Below are positions 42,595 to 51,191 of a stretch of 64,000 nucleotides of DNA, one piece after another. Below the pieces are notes generated by a model that saw only the letters and a program-made list of their open reading frames with translations, was not told where the DNA came from and did not search any database. Position 1 is the first letter of the stretch. Every line of letters starts with the position of its first letter. The stretch spans positions 124,001 to 188,000 of the forward strand of contig NZ_JBHRXZ010000022.1 in assembly GCF_042648805.1 (NCBI RefSeq). The letters are read 5' to 3'. The translations under genes and the position numbers were made by a program. Source of the stretch: Azomonas tarimensis. Lineage in GTDB: Bacteria > Pseudomonadota > Gammaproteobacteria > Pseudomonadales > Pseudomonadaceae.

Positions 42595-43368
42595 CTAGAA
42601 CGCCGGCACCACCGCGCCCTGGTAGCGCTCCTTGATAAAGGCCCGCACCGCTTCGCTGTTGAGCACCGCCGCGAGTTTCTGCACCGCCTCGCTGGTAGCG
42701 TTGTCCTCCCGGGCGACGAGGATGTTCACGTAGGGCGACTCGGCACCTTCGATGAGCAGGGCGTCCTCGCCGGGGTTGAGGCCGGCTTCCAGCGCGTAGT
42801 TGGTGTTGATCAGCGCCAGGTGCACCTGGTTCAGCACCCGGGGCAGGGTGGCGGCTTCCAGTTCGCGAATGCGCAGGCGCTTGGGGTTGTCGGTGATGTC
42901 CCGCGGGGTCGCGGTGATGCTGTCCGGGTCGGCCAGGCCGATCACGCCGCCCTGGGCCAGCAGCAGCAATGCCCGGCCGCCGTTGGTGGCATCGTTGGGG
43001 ATCACCACCTCGGCCCGCTCGGGCAGCGCCTCGAGGCTGTCCACCCGCCGGGAATAAGCGCCGAACGGCTCGATGTGCACCCCAGCCACGCTCACCAGTG
43101 CGGTGCCGCGGCTGCGGTTGAATTCGTCCAGATAGGGCTGGTGCTGGAAGAAGTTGGCATCCAGCCGGCCCTCGGCCACCTGCACGTTGGGCTGCACGTA
43201 GTCGGTGAACACCTTGACCTGCAGGTCCACGCCATCCTCCGCCAGGACCGGGCGGACGAACTCGAGGATCTCGGCGTGGGGCACCGCGGTGGCGGCCACC
43301 TGCAGCCGTTCGGCAGCCTGCACGGAAAGCGCCGCGAAGGCGGCGAGGGCAGTCAGCAGGATTCTCAT
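42595..43368 (-). CDS. metQ: D-methionine ABC transporter substrate-binding protein
   Basis: 257-residue periplasmic binding protein of the NlpA/MetQ family. The signal peptide ILLTALAAFAALSVQA lacks a lipobox cysteine, so the protein should be soluble rather than lipid-anchored. Family blocks are ATAVPHAEILEFV, QPNVQVAEGRLDANFFQHQPYLDEFN and NDATNGGRALLLLA. The ATG at 43368 starts the signal peptide. Last gene of metN-metI-metQ. Confidence 0.92.
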   Translation of the reverse strand: MRILLTALAAFAALSVQAAERLQVAATAVPHAEILEFVRPVLAEDGVDLQVKVFTDYVQPNVQVAEGRLDANFFQHQPYLDEFNRSRGTALVSVAGVHIEPFGAYSRRVDSLEALPERAEVVIPNDATNGGRALLLLAQGGVIGLADPDSITATPRDITDNPKRLRIRELEAATLPRVLNQVHLALINTNYALEAGLNPGEDALLIEGAESPYVNILVAREDNATSEAVQKLAAVLNSEAVRAFIKERYQGAVVPAF

Positions 43369-43378
43369 GGACTCTCCT

Positions 43379-44044
43379 TCATTTGCGGGAATAGTGGACG
43401 ACCAACCGGTCACCCAGGGTTTGCAGCAGCTGTACCAGAACCAGCAGCAGGACCACCGTTACCACCATCACATCGGTCTGGAAGCGCTGGTAACCGAAGC
43501 GAATCGCCAAGTCACCGAGGCCACCAGCGCCCACCACACCGGCCATCGCGGTATAGGACACAAGGGTGATCGCGGTGACCGTGACCGCGGCGATGATCCC
43601 CGGGCGCGCCTCCGGCAGCAGGGCACGCCAGACGATCTGGCGGGTGCTGGCGCCCATCGCCTGCATGGCTTCGATGATGCCGCGGTCCACTTCGCGCAGG
43701 GCGGTTTCCATCAGCCGGGCAAAGAACGGCGTGGCCCCGGCCACCAGCGGCGGGATGGCCCCGGCGACCCCCAGCGAGGTGCCCACCAGCAGCAGCGTCA
43801 GCGGGATCATCACGATCAGCAGGATGATGAACGGCAGCGAGCGCAGCACGTTGACCACCAGCGAGAGCAGGGCGTACAGCGGCCGGTTCTCCAGCAACTG
43901 GCGCGGCCCGGCGAGAAACAGCAGCACCCCCAGCGGCAGACCGAACAGAACAGTGAACAGCAGCGAGCCGCCGAGCATCAGCAGGGTATCGAGGGTGGCC
44001 AGCCAGATCTCGTACCAGTCCACGTTGGCGAGCAGGGCATCCAT
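43379..44044 (-). CDS. metI: Methionine ABC transporter permease
   Basis: 221-residue inner-membrane permease with about five helices and the BPD-transporter EAA loop (EAMQAMGASTRQIVWRALLPEARPG) that docks with MetN. It shares one base with the metN stop and lies ten bases before metQ. Confidence 0.95.
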   Translation of the reverse strand: MDALLANVDWYEIWLATLDTLLMLGGSLLFTVLFGLPLGVLLFLAGPRQLLENRPLYALLSLVVNVLRSLPFIILLIVMIPLTLLLVGTSLGVAGAIPPLVAGATPFFARLMETALREVDRGIIEAMQAMGASTRQIVWRALLPEARPGIIAAVTVTAITLVSYTAMAGVVGAGGLGDLAIRFGYQRFQTDVMVVTVVLLLVLVQLLQTLGDRLVVHYSRK

Positions 44045-45051
44045 CAGCGCAGTACCTCCAGATGCACGCCGGCCGCCTCCAGCGCGGCGGTGGCGGCGGG
44101 CAGGTCGCCGCCCACCAGGGCCAGGGTCAGCTGCCCGTAGGGCGTGGCGCGGATGCGGTCGATGCGTCCGGCCAGGATGCTGTAGTCGACCCCGGTCTCC
44201 CGTGCGATGCGCCCCAGCAGCGGGGTGAAGGTGGCTTCGCCGCGAAAGGTCAGGCGCAGGATGCGTCCGGGCACATGGGCGAAATCGTCACGCTGTTCGG
44301 CCTCGTCGATGTGCTCGGCTTCCTGAACGAACCGTCGGGTGGTGGGATGCTGCGGGTGCAGGAAGACTTCGGCCACCGGCCCATGCTCGACGATGCGGCC
44401 GGCCTCGAGCACCGCGACCCGGTCGCAGACCCGGCGGATCACGTCCATCTCATGGGTGATCAGCACGATGGTCAGCCCCAGCTCGCGGTTGATTTCGTCC
44501 AGCAGCGCCAGCACCTGGGTGGTGGTCTGCGGGTCCAGCGCGCTGGTGGCCTCGTCGCAGAGCAGCACCTTCGGCCCGGTGGCCAGCGCCCGGGCGATGC
44601 CGACCCGCTGTTTCTGCCCGCCGGAGAGCTGCGCCGGATACTTGTCGGCCTGGTCGCCCAGCCCGACCCGCGCCAGCAGTTCTTCTACCCGCGCTCTGAC
44701 ATCCCGCGCCGGCCGGTCGTCACCTAGGCGCAGGGGCAGGGCGACGTTGTCCGCCACGGTCTTCGAAGCCAGCAGGTTGAAGTGCTGGAAGATCATCCCC
44801 ACCCGCTGGCGAAAGCGCCGCAGAGCAGCCGCATCCAGCGCGGTGACCTCCTCGCCGTCGACCAGGATGCGGCCGCTGCTCGGCGCCTCCAGCCGGTTGA
44901 TCAGCCGCAGCAGGGTGCTCTTGCCGGCACCGGAATGGCCAACGAGGCCGAACACCTCGCCGCTATCGATGCACAGGCTGGTGGGCTGCAGGGCAGCGAT
45001 GTCCCGCCCGCCGGCGCGGTAGTGCTTGGATACCTGGTCGAATTCGATCAC
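44044..45051 (-). CDS. metN: Methionine ABC transporter ATP-binding protein
   Basis: 335-residue ATPase with Walker A GHSGAGKST near residue 39, signature LSGGQKQRVGIARAL, Walker B LLCDEATSALD, and the C-terminal NIL domain that binds methionine in homologues. The start GTG at 45051 gives the canonical MIEFDQVSKHYRAGG and the same length as the P. aeruginosa protein; ATG 45081 would add ten residues. First gene of metNIQ. Confidence 0.94.
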   Translation of the reverse strand: MIEFDQVSKHYRAGGRDIAALQPTSLCIDSGEVFGLVGHSGAGKSTLLRLINRLEAPSSGRILVDGEEVTALDAAALRRFRQRVGMIFQHFNLLASKTVADNVALPLRLGDDRPARDVRARVEELLARVGLGDQADKYPAQLSGGQKQRVGIARALATGPKVLLCDEATSALDPQTTTQVLALLDEINRELGLTIVLITHEMDVIRRVCDRVAVLEAGRIVEHGPVAEVFLHPQHPTTRRFVQEAEHIDEAEQRDDFAHVPGRILRLTFRGEATFTPLLGRIARETGVDYSILAGRIDRIRATPYGQLTLALVGGDLPAATAALEAAGVHLEVLR

Positions 45052-45118
45052 ATCGGGCCTGCGTCTGATAGGGAGCGACATGCCAGCGGCCACCCGCAGC
45101 GGCCGTGATAGGCGAAAA

Positions 45119-45146
45119 CCATGAGACCCATAGACAAGGCTCATGG
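45119..45146. promoter_or_regulatory. Inverted repeat between metN and katE
   Basis: CCATGAG and CTCATGG separated by 14 bases, in the divergent promoter region. A candidate operator; no known box was matched. Confidence 0.35.
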
Positions 45147-45272
45147 CTCCCGAAGAACGCTGGGCGCTGCCCCCGGTCACTAACTAGCACATGCCTGAGC
45201 GGTTCGCTTGAGGAGGCCGTACACCAGGAGGTGAATCGCTTGCCCTTTGATACTGATGGAGAGAAGACCCCG

Positions 45273-47408
45273 ATGGCAGATGACAAGCCCACCCCCAGCG
45301 AACTGGCCGGTACCGATACCACCGACCGGCAGAACCGCAACGCCAAGACCGACAGCCTCGAGACCTTCCGTTCCGATGCCACCGGACAAGCGCTGACCAG
45401 CAACCAGGGCGTGAAGATCGCCGACAACCAGAACACCCTGAAAGCCGGGCCCCGCGGGCCGTCTCTGCTGGAAGATTTTCTCATGCGCGAGAAGATCACC
45501 CACTTCGACCATGAACGCATCCCCGAGCGCATCGTGCATGCCCGCGGCACGGCCGCCCACGGGGTATTCGTCAGCTACGCCAACCACAGCTGGCTGACCA
45601 AGGCCTCGTTTCTCGCCGAAGCGGGCAAGGAAACGCCGGTGTTCGTGCGTTTTTCCACCGTACAGGGCCCGCGCGGCTCGGCCGACACCGTGCGCGATGT
45701 GCGCGGCTTCGCCACCAAGTTCTATACCGACGAGGGCAATTTCGACCTGGTCGGCAACAACATGCCGGTGTTCTTCATCCAGGACGCGATCAAGTTTCCC
45801 GACTTCGTCCACGCGGTTAAGCCCGAACCGCACAACGAGATCCCCACCGGCGCCACCAACCACGACACCTTCTGGGACTTCGTCTCGCTGGTTCCGGAGT
45901 CGGCGCACATGGTGATGTGGGCCATGTCCGACCGCGCCATCCCGCGCAGCTACCGGGCGATGGAAGGCTTCGGCATACACACCTTCCGCGTGATAGACGG
46001 CGAGGGTCGCAGCCGCTTCGTGAAGTTTCACTGGAAGCCAGTGTCGGGTGTCTATTCGCTGGTCTGGGACGAGGCGCAGAAGATCGCCGGCAAGGACCCG
46101 GATTTCCACCGCCGCGACCTCTGGGAAGCCATCGAGAACGGCGACTACCCCGAATACGAGCTGGGGGTGCAGATCGTCGAGGAGGAGGGCGAGCACAAGT
46201 TCGACTTCGACCTGCTCGACCCCACCAAGATCATTCCCGAGGAACTGGTGCCGGTGCAGAAGCTCGGCAGGATGACCCTCAACCGCAACCCGGACAACTT
46301 CTTCTCCGAGACCGAGCAGTCCAGCTTTCACCCGGGCCATATCGTGCCGGGGATCGACTTCAGCAACGACCCGCTGTTGCAGGGCCGGCTGTTCTCCTAC
46401 ACCGACACCCAGATCAGCCGCCTCGGCGGGCCGAACTTCCATGAGCTGCCGATCAACCGGCCGGTGGCGCCGCTGCACAACAACCAGCGCGACGCCATGC
46501 ACCGCATGACCATCGACAAGGGCCGCGCCGCCTACGAGCCCAACTCCATCGACAACGGCTGGCCGAAGGAGACCCCGCCGGCGGCGCAGGGCGGTGGCTT
46601 CGAGAGCTACCCGGAGCGCATCGAGGCGCACAAGATCCGCCAGCGCAGCGAGTCGTTCTCCGATCACTTCTCCCAGGCCACGCTGTTCTGGAACAGCATG
46701 AGCGAGGCGGAGAAGGAGCACATCATATCGGCCTATGCCTTCGAGCTGTCCAGCGTCGACCGAATGCATATCCGCGAGCGAGAGGTTTACCAGATCCTCG
46801 CCAATATCGACATGACCCTGGCCACCCGGGTGGCCGAGAAGATCGGCGTGGCGCCGCCTGCCGGGCCGACCGTGGCGCCGCGGCCGAGCCAGATTTCCAT
46901 CTCGCCGGCGTTGAGCGAGGCCAACCTGCTCAGCGGCAACATCAAGTCACGCAAGGTGGCCGTGATGATCGCCGACGGCAGCGACGGGCAGGCGGTGGCG
47001 GCGCTGAAATCCGCGCTGATGGAGGAGGGCGCCATGACCATGCTTGTAGGCCCCTCCGCCGCACCGGTAAGGACTGCCGACGGCAACGAGTTGACCCCCG
47101 ATGCGCCGATGCGCGGCAAGCCTTCGATCATGTTCGACGCGGTGTTCGTACCCGGCGGAGCGGACGCAGTACAGGCGATGATGGGGGACGGCGAGGCGCT
47201 GCATTACCTGCTGGAAGCCTACAAGCACCTCAAACCCATCGCCGTGCTGGGCGAGGCGAAGGACCTGATCATCGGCCTCAAGCTGCAGCCCGACGAGGGC
47301 CTGCTGGTGGGCAGCGGGCTGGATCAGGTCAAGGCGGACTTCTTCGCCGCCCTGGCCAGGCACCGCATCTGGGCGCGCGAGCCCAGGGCGAAGGCGATCC
47401 CGGCGTGA
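45273..47408 (+). CDS. katE: Large-subunit catalase HPII
   Basis: 711-residue clade II monofunctional catalase. The catalytic His is in VHARGTAAHG, the Asn in FFIQDAIKFPDF, and the haem-ligating Tyr in RLFSYTDTQISRLG. The C-terminal 150 residues form the flavodoxin-like (DJ-1/PfpI) domain typical of HPII (KVAVMIADGSDGQ). The ATG at 45273 has AGAGAAG upstream, but an in-frame TTG at 45240 follows an almost perfect AGGAGGTGA (45226-45234) and would add 11 residues. Homologues are controlled by RpoS; no clear -10 was fixed here. Confidence 0.95.
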   Translation: MADDKPTPSELAGTDTTDRQNRNAKTDSLETFRSDATGQALTSNQGVKIADNQNTLKAGPRGPSLLEDFLMREKITHFDHERIPERIVHARGTAAHGVFVSYANHSWLTKASFLAEAGKETPVFVRFSTVQGPRGSADTVRDVRGFATKFYTDEGNFDLVGNNMPVFFIQDAIKFPDFVHAVKPEPHNEIPTGATNHDTFWDFVSLVPESAHMVMWAMSDRAIPRSYRAMEGFGIHTFRVIDGEGRSRFVKFHWKPVSGVYSLVWDEAQKIAGKDPDFHRRDLWEAIENGDYPEYELGVQIVEEEGEHKFDFDLLDPTKIIPEELVPVQKLGRMTLNRNPDNFFSETEQSSFHPGHIVPGIDFSNDPLLQGRLFSYTDTQISRLGGPNFHELPINRPVAPLHNNQRDAMHRMTIDKGRAAYEPNSIDNGWPKETPPAAQGGGFESYPERIEAHKIRQRSESFSDHFSQATLFWNSMSEAEKEHIISAYAFELSSVDRMHIREREVYQILANIDMTLATRVAEKIGVAPPAGPTVAPRPSQISISPALSEANLLSGNIKSRKVAVMIADGSDGQAVAALKSALMEEGAMTMLVGPSAAPVRTADGNELTPDAPMRGKPSIMFDAVFVPGGADAVQAMMGDGEALHYLLEAYKHLKPIAVLGEAKDLIIGLKLQPDEGLLVGSGLDQVKADFFAALARHRIWAREPRAKAIPA

Positions 47409-47420
47409 CCCGCTGGGGGT

Positions 47421-47440
47421 GGGTGGGCTGAAGCCCACCC
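47421..47440. repeat. REP-like palindrome between katE and znuB
   Basis: GGGTGGGC, loop TGAA, GCCCACCC, in the 41 bases between the convergent stops. The form resembles short palindromic units common in this genus; no T-run follows, so it is a weak terminator by itself. Confidence 0.55.
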
Positions 47441-47449
47441 TACGGGCGA

Positions 47450-48238
47450 TCAGGCCCGCTTTGGCAGGGCAAAGCTCAGCAGGAACAGCGCCGCGGCGCT
47501 GACCACGATGGAAGGCCCGGCCGGCGTGTCCTGGTACCAGGACAGCGTCAGCCCGGCGCACACTGCGAGCATGCCCAGCAGGCTGGCGCCCAGCGCCATC
47601 TGTTCCGGAGTACGGGCATGACGCTGGGCGGCGGCAGCGGGGATGATCAGCAGCGAGGTGATCAGCAGCACACCGACGATCTTCATCGCCACGGCGATCA
47701 CCACCGCAATGAGCAGCATCAGCGCCAGGCGGATCGCCATCACCGGCAGGCCCTCCACCCTTGCCAGTTCCTCATGCACGGTGACCGCCAGCAGCGGCCG
47801 CCATAGGGGCACCAGTATCGCCATGACCAGCGCGCTGCCACCCAGCAGCCAGGCCAGATCGCTGCCGTCCACTGCCAGGAGGTCGCCGAACAGGTAGGCC
47901 ATCAGGTCGATGCGCACGTCGGTCATGAAGCTCAGCGCCACCAGTCCCAACGACAGGGTGCTATGGGCCAGGATGCCCAGCAGAGTGTCGGAGGCCAGCG
48001 GCTGGCGCTGCTGCAGGGTCACCAGCAGGACCGCCAGCAGCACGCAGCAGAAGGTCACTGCCAGCATCGGCGCCACGTCGAGCATCAGCCCGAGGGCGAC
48101 ACCAAGCAGCGCGGCGTGGGACAGGGTATCGCCGAAATAGGCCATGCGCCGCCAGACCACGAAGGATCCCAGCGGCCCGGCCACCAGCGCCAGACCGAGG
48201 CCGGCGAGCAGGGCGTTGATCAGGAAGTCAGGCATCAT
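47450..48238 (-). CDS. znuB: Zinc ABC transporter permease
   Basis: 262-residue permease of the metal ABC-3 family with about eight helices. The N-terminus MMPDFLINALLAGLGLALVAGPLGSFVVWRRMAYFGDTLSHAALLGVALG is diagnostic. Either of two adjacent ATG codons (48238 or 48235) may be used. It overlaps the znuC end and is the last gene of zur-znuC-znuB. Confidence 0.95.
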   Translation of the reverse strand: MMPDFLINALLAGLGLALVAGPLGSFVVWRRMAYFGDTLSHAALLGVALGLMLDVAPMLAVTFCCVLLAVLLVTLQQRQPLASDTLLGILAHSTLSLGLVALSFMTDVRIDLMAYLFGDLLAVDGSDLAWLLGGSALVMAILVPLWRPLLAVTVHEELARVEGLPVMAIRLALMLLIAVVIAVAMKIVGVLLITSLLIIPAAAAQRHARTPEQMALGASLLGMLAVCAGLTLSWYQDTPAGPSIVVSAAALFLLSFALPKRA

Positions 48239-49004
48239 GCTTGTGGTCGCAGTTCTCGTCGTGCTTGTGCGGACGCAGCACACTGCCGTGCAGGTCGTGG
48301 GCGTGGTCGTGATGGTGGTGATAGATGGCGAGACTGCGGGCATCGTTGCCGAACAGCTCGACGAAGGCCGGGTCCCCGCTGACCTGCTCGGGATGCCCGG
48401 AGCAGCACACATGACGGTTGAGGCAAACCACCTGATCGGTGGTGCTCATCACCAGGTGCAGGTCGTGAGAGACCATCAGCACGCCACAGCCATGGCGATC
48501 GCGCAGTTGGGTGATCAGCCGGTACAGGTCGGCCTGGCCGGCCACGTCCACGCCCTGCACCGGCTCGTCGAGCACCAGCAGGCCAGGGGCACGGAGCAGG
48601 GCCCGGGCGAGCAGCACCCGCTGGGTTTCGCCGCCGGAGATCTTCTGCAGCGGCGCGTCGATCACCTTGGGCGCGCCAACCTGCTGCAGCGCATCCAGCG
48701 CATCGCGCCGGCTGACCCCAGGGACCAGGCGCAGGAAGCGCTCCACCGACAGCGGCAGGGTGACATCCACGTGCAACTTCTGTGGCATGTAGCCAATCCG
48801 CAGGCCCGGCTGACGCCAGACGCTGCCGGCGTCCGGCTTGAGCAGCCCCAGCACCGTCCGCACCAGGGTGGTCTTGCCGGCGCCGTTGGGGCCGATCAGG
48901 GTGACGATTTCGCCGGGCCTGACTTCCAGCCGCGCATCCTCGAGCACCGTCTCGCCACGGTAACCGACCGAGACGCCCGCCAGGCGGATCAGGGGTTCGC
49001 TCAT
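48228..49004 (-). CDS. znuC: Zinc ABC transporter ATP-binding protein
   Basis: 258-residue ATPase with Walker A GPNGAGKTT, signature ISGGETQRVLLARAL and Walker B LLVLDEPVQGVD. The C-terminus is rich in His (YHHHHDHAHD and HKHDENCDHKH), which may buffer zinc. The ATG at 49004 overlaps the zur stop by four bases (ATGA); the frame opens further upstream inside zur. Confidence 0.95.
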   Translation of the reverse strand: MSEPLIRLAGVSVGYRGETVLEDARLEVRPGEIVTLIGPNGAGKTTLVRTVLGLLKPDAGSVWRQPGLRIGYMPQKLHVDVTLPLSVERFLRLVPGVSRRDALDALQQVGAPKVIDAPLQKISGGETQRVLLARALLRAPGLLVLDEPVQGVDVAGQADLYRLITQLRDRHGCGVLMVSHDLHLVMSTTDQVVCLNRHVCCSGHPEQVSGDPAFVELFGNDARSLAIYHHHHDHAHDLHGSVLRPHKHDENCDHKHDA

Positions 49005-49486
49005 GTACCGCTCCGACAGCTGCCGCACAGGCCCACCACTTCCACCGTCTCGCCTTCGACGGCGAAGCCCTGCTCGGCAGCCGCCTCGCCAATGGCCGAG
49101 CTGATGCCCGGGCTCTGCAGCTCGATGGCACTGTGGCACTGGCGGCAGATGAGAAACTGGCCCTGATGCGGATGGTCGGGATGGGTGCAGCCGATGAAGG
49201 CATTCAGCGAGGCGATGCGATGAACGAGGCGGTTTTCCAGGAGGAAATCCAGCGCTCTGTACACCGTCGGCGGTGCCGCCCGACGGCCGTCCTGTTCGCT
49301 GAGGGTAGCAAGCAGATCATAGGCGCCCAGCGGCTTGTGACTCTGCCAGACCAGCTCCAGTACCCGCCGGCGCAACGCCGTGAGCCTGACGCCCTGACGG
49401 GCACAGATCTGATCGGCTTCGGCCAGCGCATGACGAACGCAACGCTGGTGATCGTGGGGCCTGCAGGCGAGGGGATGAGAGCTCAT
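49001..49486 (-). CDS. zur: Zinc uptake regulator Zur (Fur family)
   Basis: 161-residue repressor. The winged-helix N-terminal domain (LTALRRRVLELVWQSHKPLGAYDLL) is followed by the dimerisation domain with CTHPDHPHQGQFLICRQC and a C-terminal CGSC, which together give the structural zinc site of four cysteines. The ATG at 49486 gives MSSHPLACRPHDHQRC; a longer frame to 49531 would run through the Zur box. First gene of zur-znuC-znuB, divergent from znuA. Confidence 0.93.
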   Translation of the reverse strand: MSSHPLACRPHDHQRCVRHALAEADQICARQGVRLTALRRRVLELVWQSHKPLGAYDLLATLSEQDGRRAAPPTVYRALDFLLENRLVHRIASLNAFIGCTHPDHPHQGQFLICRQCHSAIELQSPGISSAIGEAAAEQGFAVEGETVEVVGLCGSCRSGT

Positions 49487-49511
49487 GGCGGCGACGCTCG
49501 GCAAAAGAGAC

Positions 49512-49524
49512 GTTATTCTATAAC
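49512..49524. promoter_or_regulatory. Zur box between zur and znuA
   Basis: GTTAT-TCT-ATAAC, a perfect 13-base palindrome in the 96-base divergent region. It is the expected core of the gammaproteobacterial Zur box, and its AT-rich centre could overlap the -10 elements of both promoters. Confidence 0.85.
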
Positions 49525-49582
49525 AATCCATGGCGAACTACCGCGTTCGCCTGGTCTCTTGTCGCTTTTCCTGGAGTCCTTC

Positions 49583-50542
49583 ATGTTTCGTTCTTTCGTC
49601 TCGGCGCTGAGCTTGAGCGCACTGCTGGTAGTCTCTGCCTCGGCACAGGCGGAGGTCAGGCTGCTGACCAGCATCAAACCGCTGCAGCTGATCGCCGCCG
49701 CCGTGCAGGACGGCATGGGCGAACCCGGACTATTGCTGCCTCCTGGCGCCTCGGCGCACCACCATTCGCTGCGTCCGTCTGACCTCAGGCGCCTGGGTAA
49801 TGCCGAGCTTTTCTACTGGATCGGTCCGGACATGGAGGGCTTCCTGATCGACGTACTCAAGGCCCGTCAGGTGCCGGCACTGGCGGTCCAGGAGCTGCCC
49901 GGACTGCAGCTGCGCTACTTCCACGAACGCGAGCCGGCCGAGGCTGATCACGGCCAGAGCCATCAGGGCCAAAGCCATGGTCAGGCGCATGGCCACGACC
50001 ACGATCATGACCACAAGCCCGGCAGCCTCGACGCGCACCTCTGGCTGCTGCCGGCCAACGCCCGGGTGATCGCCGCGCGGATGGCCGCCGACCTGGGCCA
50101 AGCCGACCCGGCCAATGCCGAGCACTACGCGGAAAACCTGCAGGCCTTCGGCGAACGGCTCGACGCCCTGGACGAACGCCTGCGCCAGCGGATCGTGGCG
50201 GTGCAGGGCAAGCCCTACTTCGTCTTCCACCAAGCCTACGACTATCTCGAGGCCGCCTACGGTCTGCAGCATGAGGGCGTCTTCAACCTCAGCGGCGAAG
50301 TACAGCCGGGCGCCCGTCACGTCGCCCAGCTGCGTCAACGCCTCGAGCAAACCGGCCCGAGTTGCGTATTCAGCGAACCGCCTCTGCGGCCGCGACTGGT
50401 GGACACCCTGACCGCCGGCCTGCCGGTGCAGAGCGCCGAACTCGATCCACTGGGCACCGAAACACCGGCCACAGCGCAGGGCTACGAACAGTTTATCGAG
50501 GGACTGGCCGACGACCTGGCCGGCTGCCTGGAGAAACTTTGA
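49583..50542 (+). CDS. znuA: Zinc ABC transporter substrate-binding protein
   Basis: 319-residue periplasmic zinc-binding protein with a signal peptide (FVSALSLSALLVVSASAQA). The zinc ligands lie in ASAHHHSLRPSD, HLWLLP and FVFHQAYDYLE, and a His/Asp-rich loop near residues 115-145 (HGQAHGHDHDHDH) is typical of ZnuA. The ATG at 49583 has GGAG upstream. Divergent from zur across a Zur box. Confidence 0.94.
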   Translation: MFRSFVSALSLSALLVVSASAQAEVRLLTSIKPLQLIAAAVQDGMGEPGLLLPPGASAHHHSLRPSDLRRLGNAELFYWIGPDMEGFLIDVLKARQVPALAVQELPGLQLRYFHEREPAEADHGQSHQGQSHGQAHGHDHDHDHKPGSLDAHLWLLPANARVIAARMAADLGQADPANAEHYAENLQAFGERLDALDERLRQRIVAVQGKPYFVFHQAYDYLEAAYGLQHEGVFNLSGEVQPGARHVAQLRQRLEQTGPSCVFSEPPLRPRLVDTLTAGLPVQSAELDPLGTETPATAQGYEQFIEGLADDLAGCLEKL

Positions 50543-50633
50543 GTTGCAACCCGGCGGTTCGACAGGCGCCGCCGTCATGCGACCCTGATCGCTGAAGGTT
50601 CGCACAGGCAAACAGGCAAGGGAGCTCAACAGA

Positions 50634-51191
50634 ATGAAAACGCCATTCGGCATGCTGCTCATGACCTCGGGGCTGCTGCTGGCCAGTCAGTCGGCATTGG
50701 CGGTGAATCTCACCATTACCGGCGGCAGCAATTCCTTTGGTATCGATGCAAGCCAGGTCGTGACCCCCGGGGTACGCGCCGGAATCGGTTATCTGCACAC
50801 CGACGACCGTGGCCATGATGCGCAGATCTACAGCGGCTCGCTGATGTTCTCACCGGCGATCATCGAACTCGACATCGCCGTCGGCGGACGTTACCAGTAC
50901 CAGGACACCGACCTCGGCAACGGCGGCGGCCTCGGTATAGGCGGTTCGGTGTTCAGTGCCACGCCGATCCCGGCACTGCGAGTCGGCGGCTACGGCTTCT
51001 TCACTCCCCAGGGACTGACCCATGGGGATGTCGACGAGAGCATCGAGTACGGCCTACAGGGTCGCCTGCGGCTGTTCGGCCAAACCCACCTGTTCGCCGG
51101 CTACCGCTATTTGCGTTCGGACTTTTCCGGTGACGGCAACCGCACCCTGCACAGCGGTCCGGTGCTCGGGCTCAACGTCGGCCTCTACTGA
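50634..51191 (+). CDS. YfaZ-family outer-membrane beta-barrel protein
   Basis: 185-residue outer-membrane protein with signal peptide (MLLMTSGLLLASQSALA) and repeated amphipathic strands ending in an aromatic C-terminal residue (LGLNVGLY). Family YfaZ by general pattern; function unknown. It may extend the znuA transcript (92 bases apart), but no link to zinc is shown. Its 3' end overlaps the convergent AbrB-like gene by seven bases. Confidence 0.75.
   Translation: MKTPFGMLLMTSGLLLASQSALAVNLTITGGSNSFGIDASQVVTPGVRAGIGYLHTDDRGHDAQIYSGSLMFSPAIIELDIAVGGRYQYQDTDLGNGGGLGIGGSVFSATPIPALRVGGYGFFTPQGLTHGDVDESIEYGLQGRLRLFGQTHLFAGYRYLRSDFSGDGNRTLHSGPVLGLNVGLY

Noticed and set aside
45180..46769. 529-codon open frame antisense to katE
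   Set aside because: Shadow; katE catalytic motifs fix the plus-strand frame.
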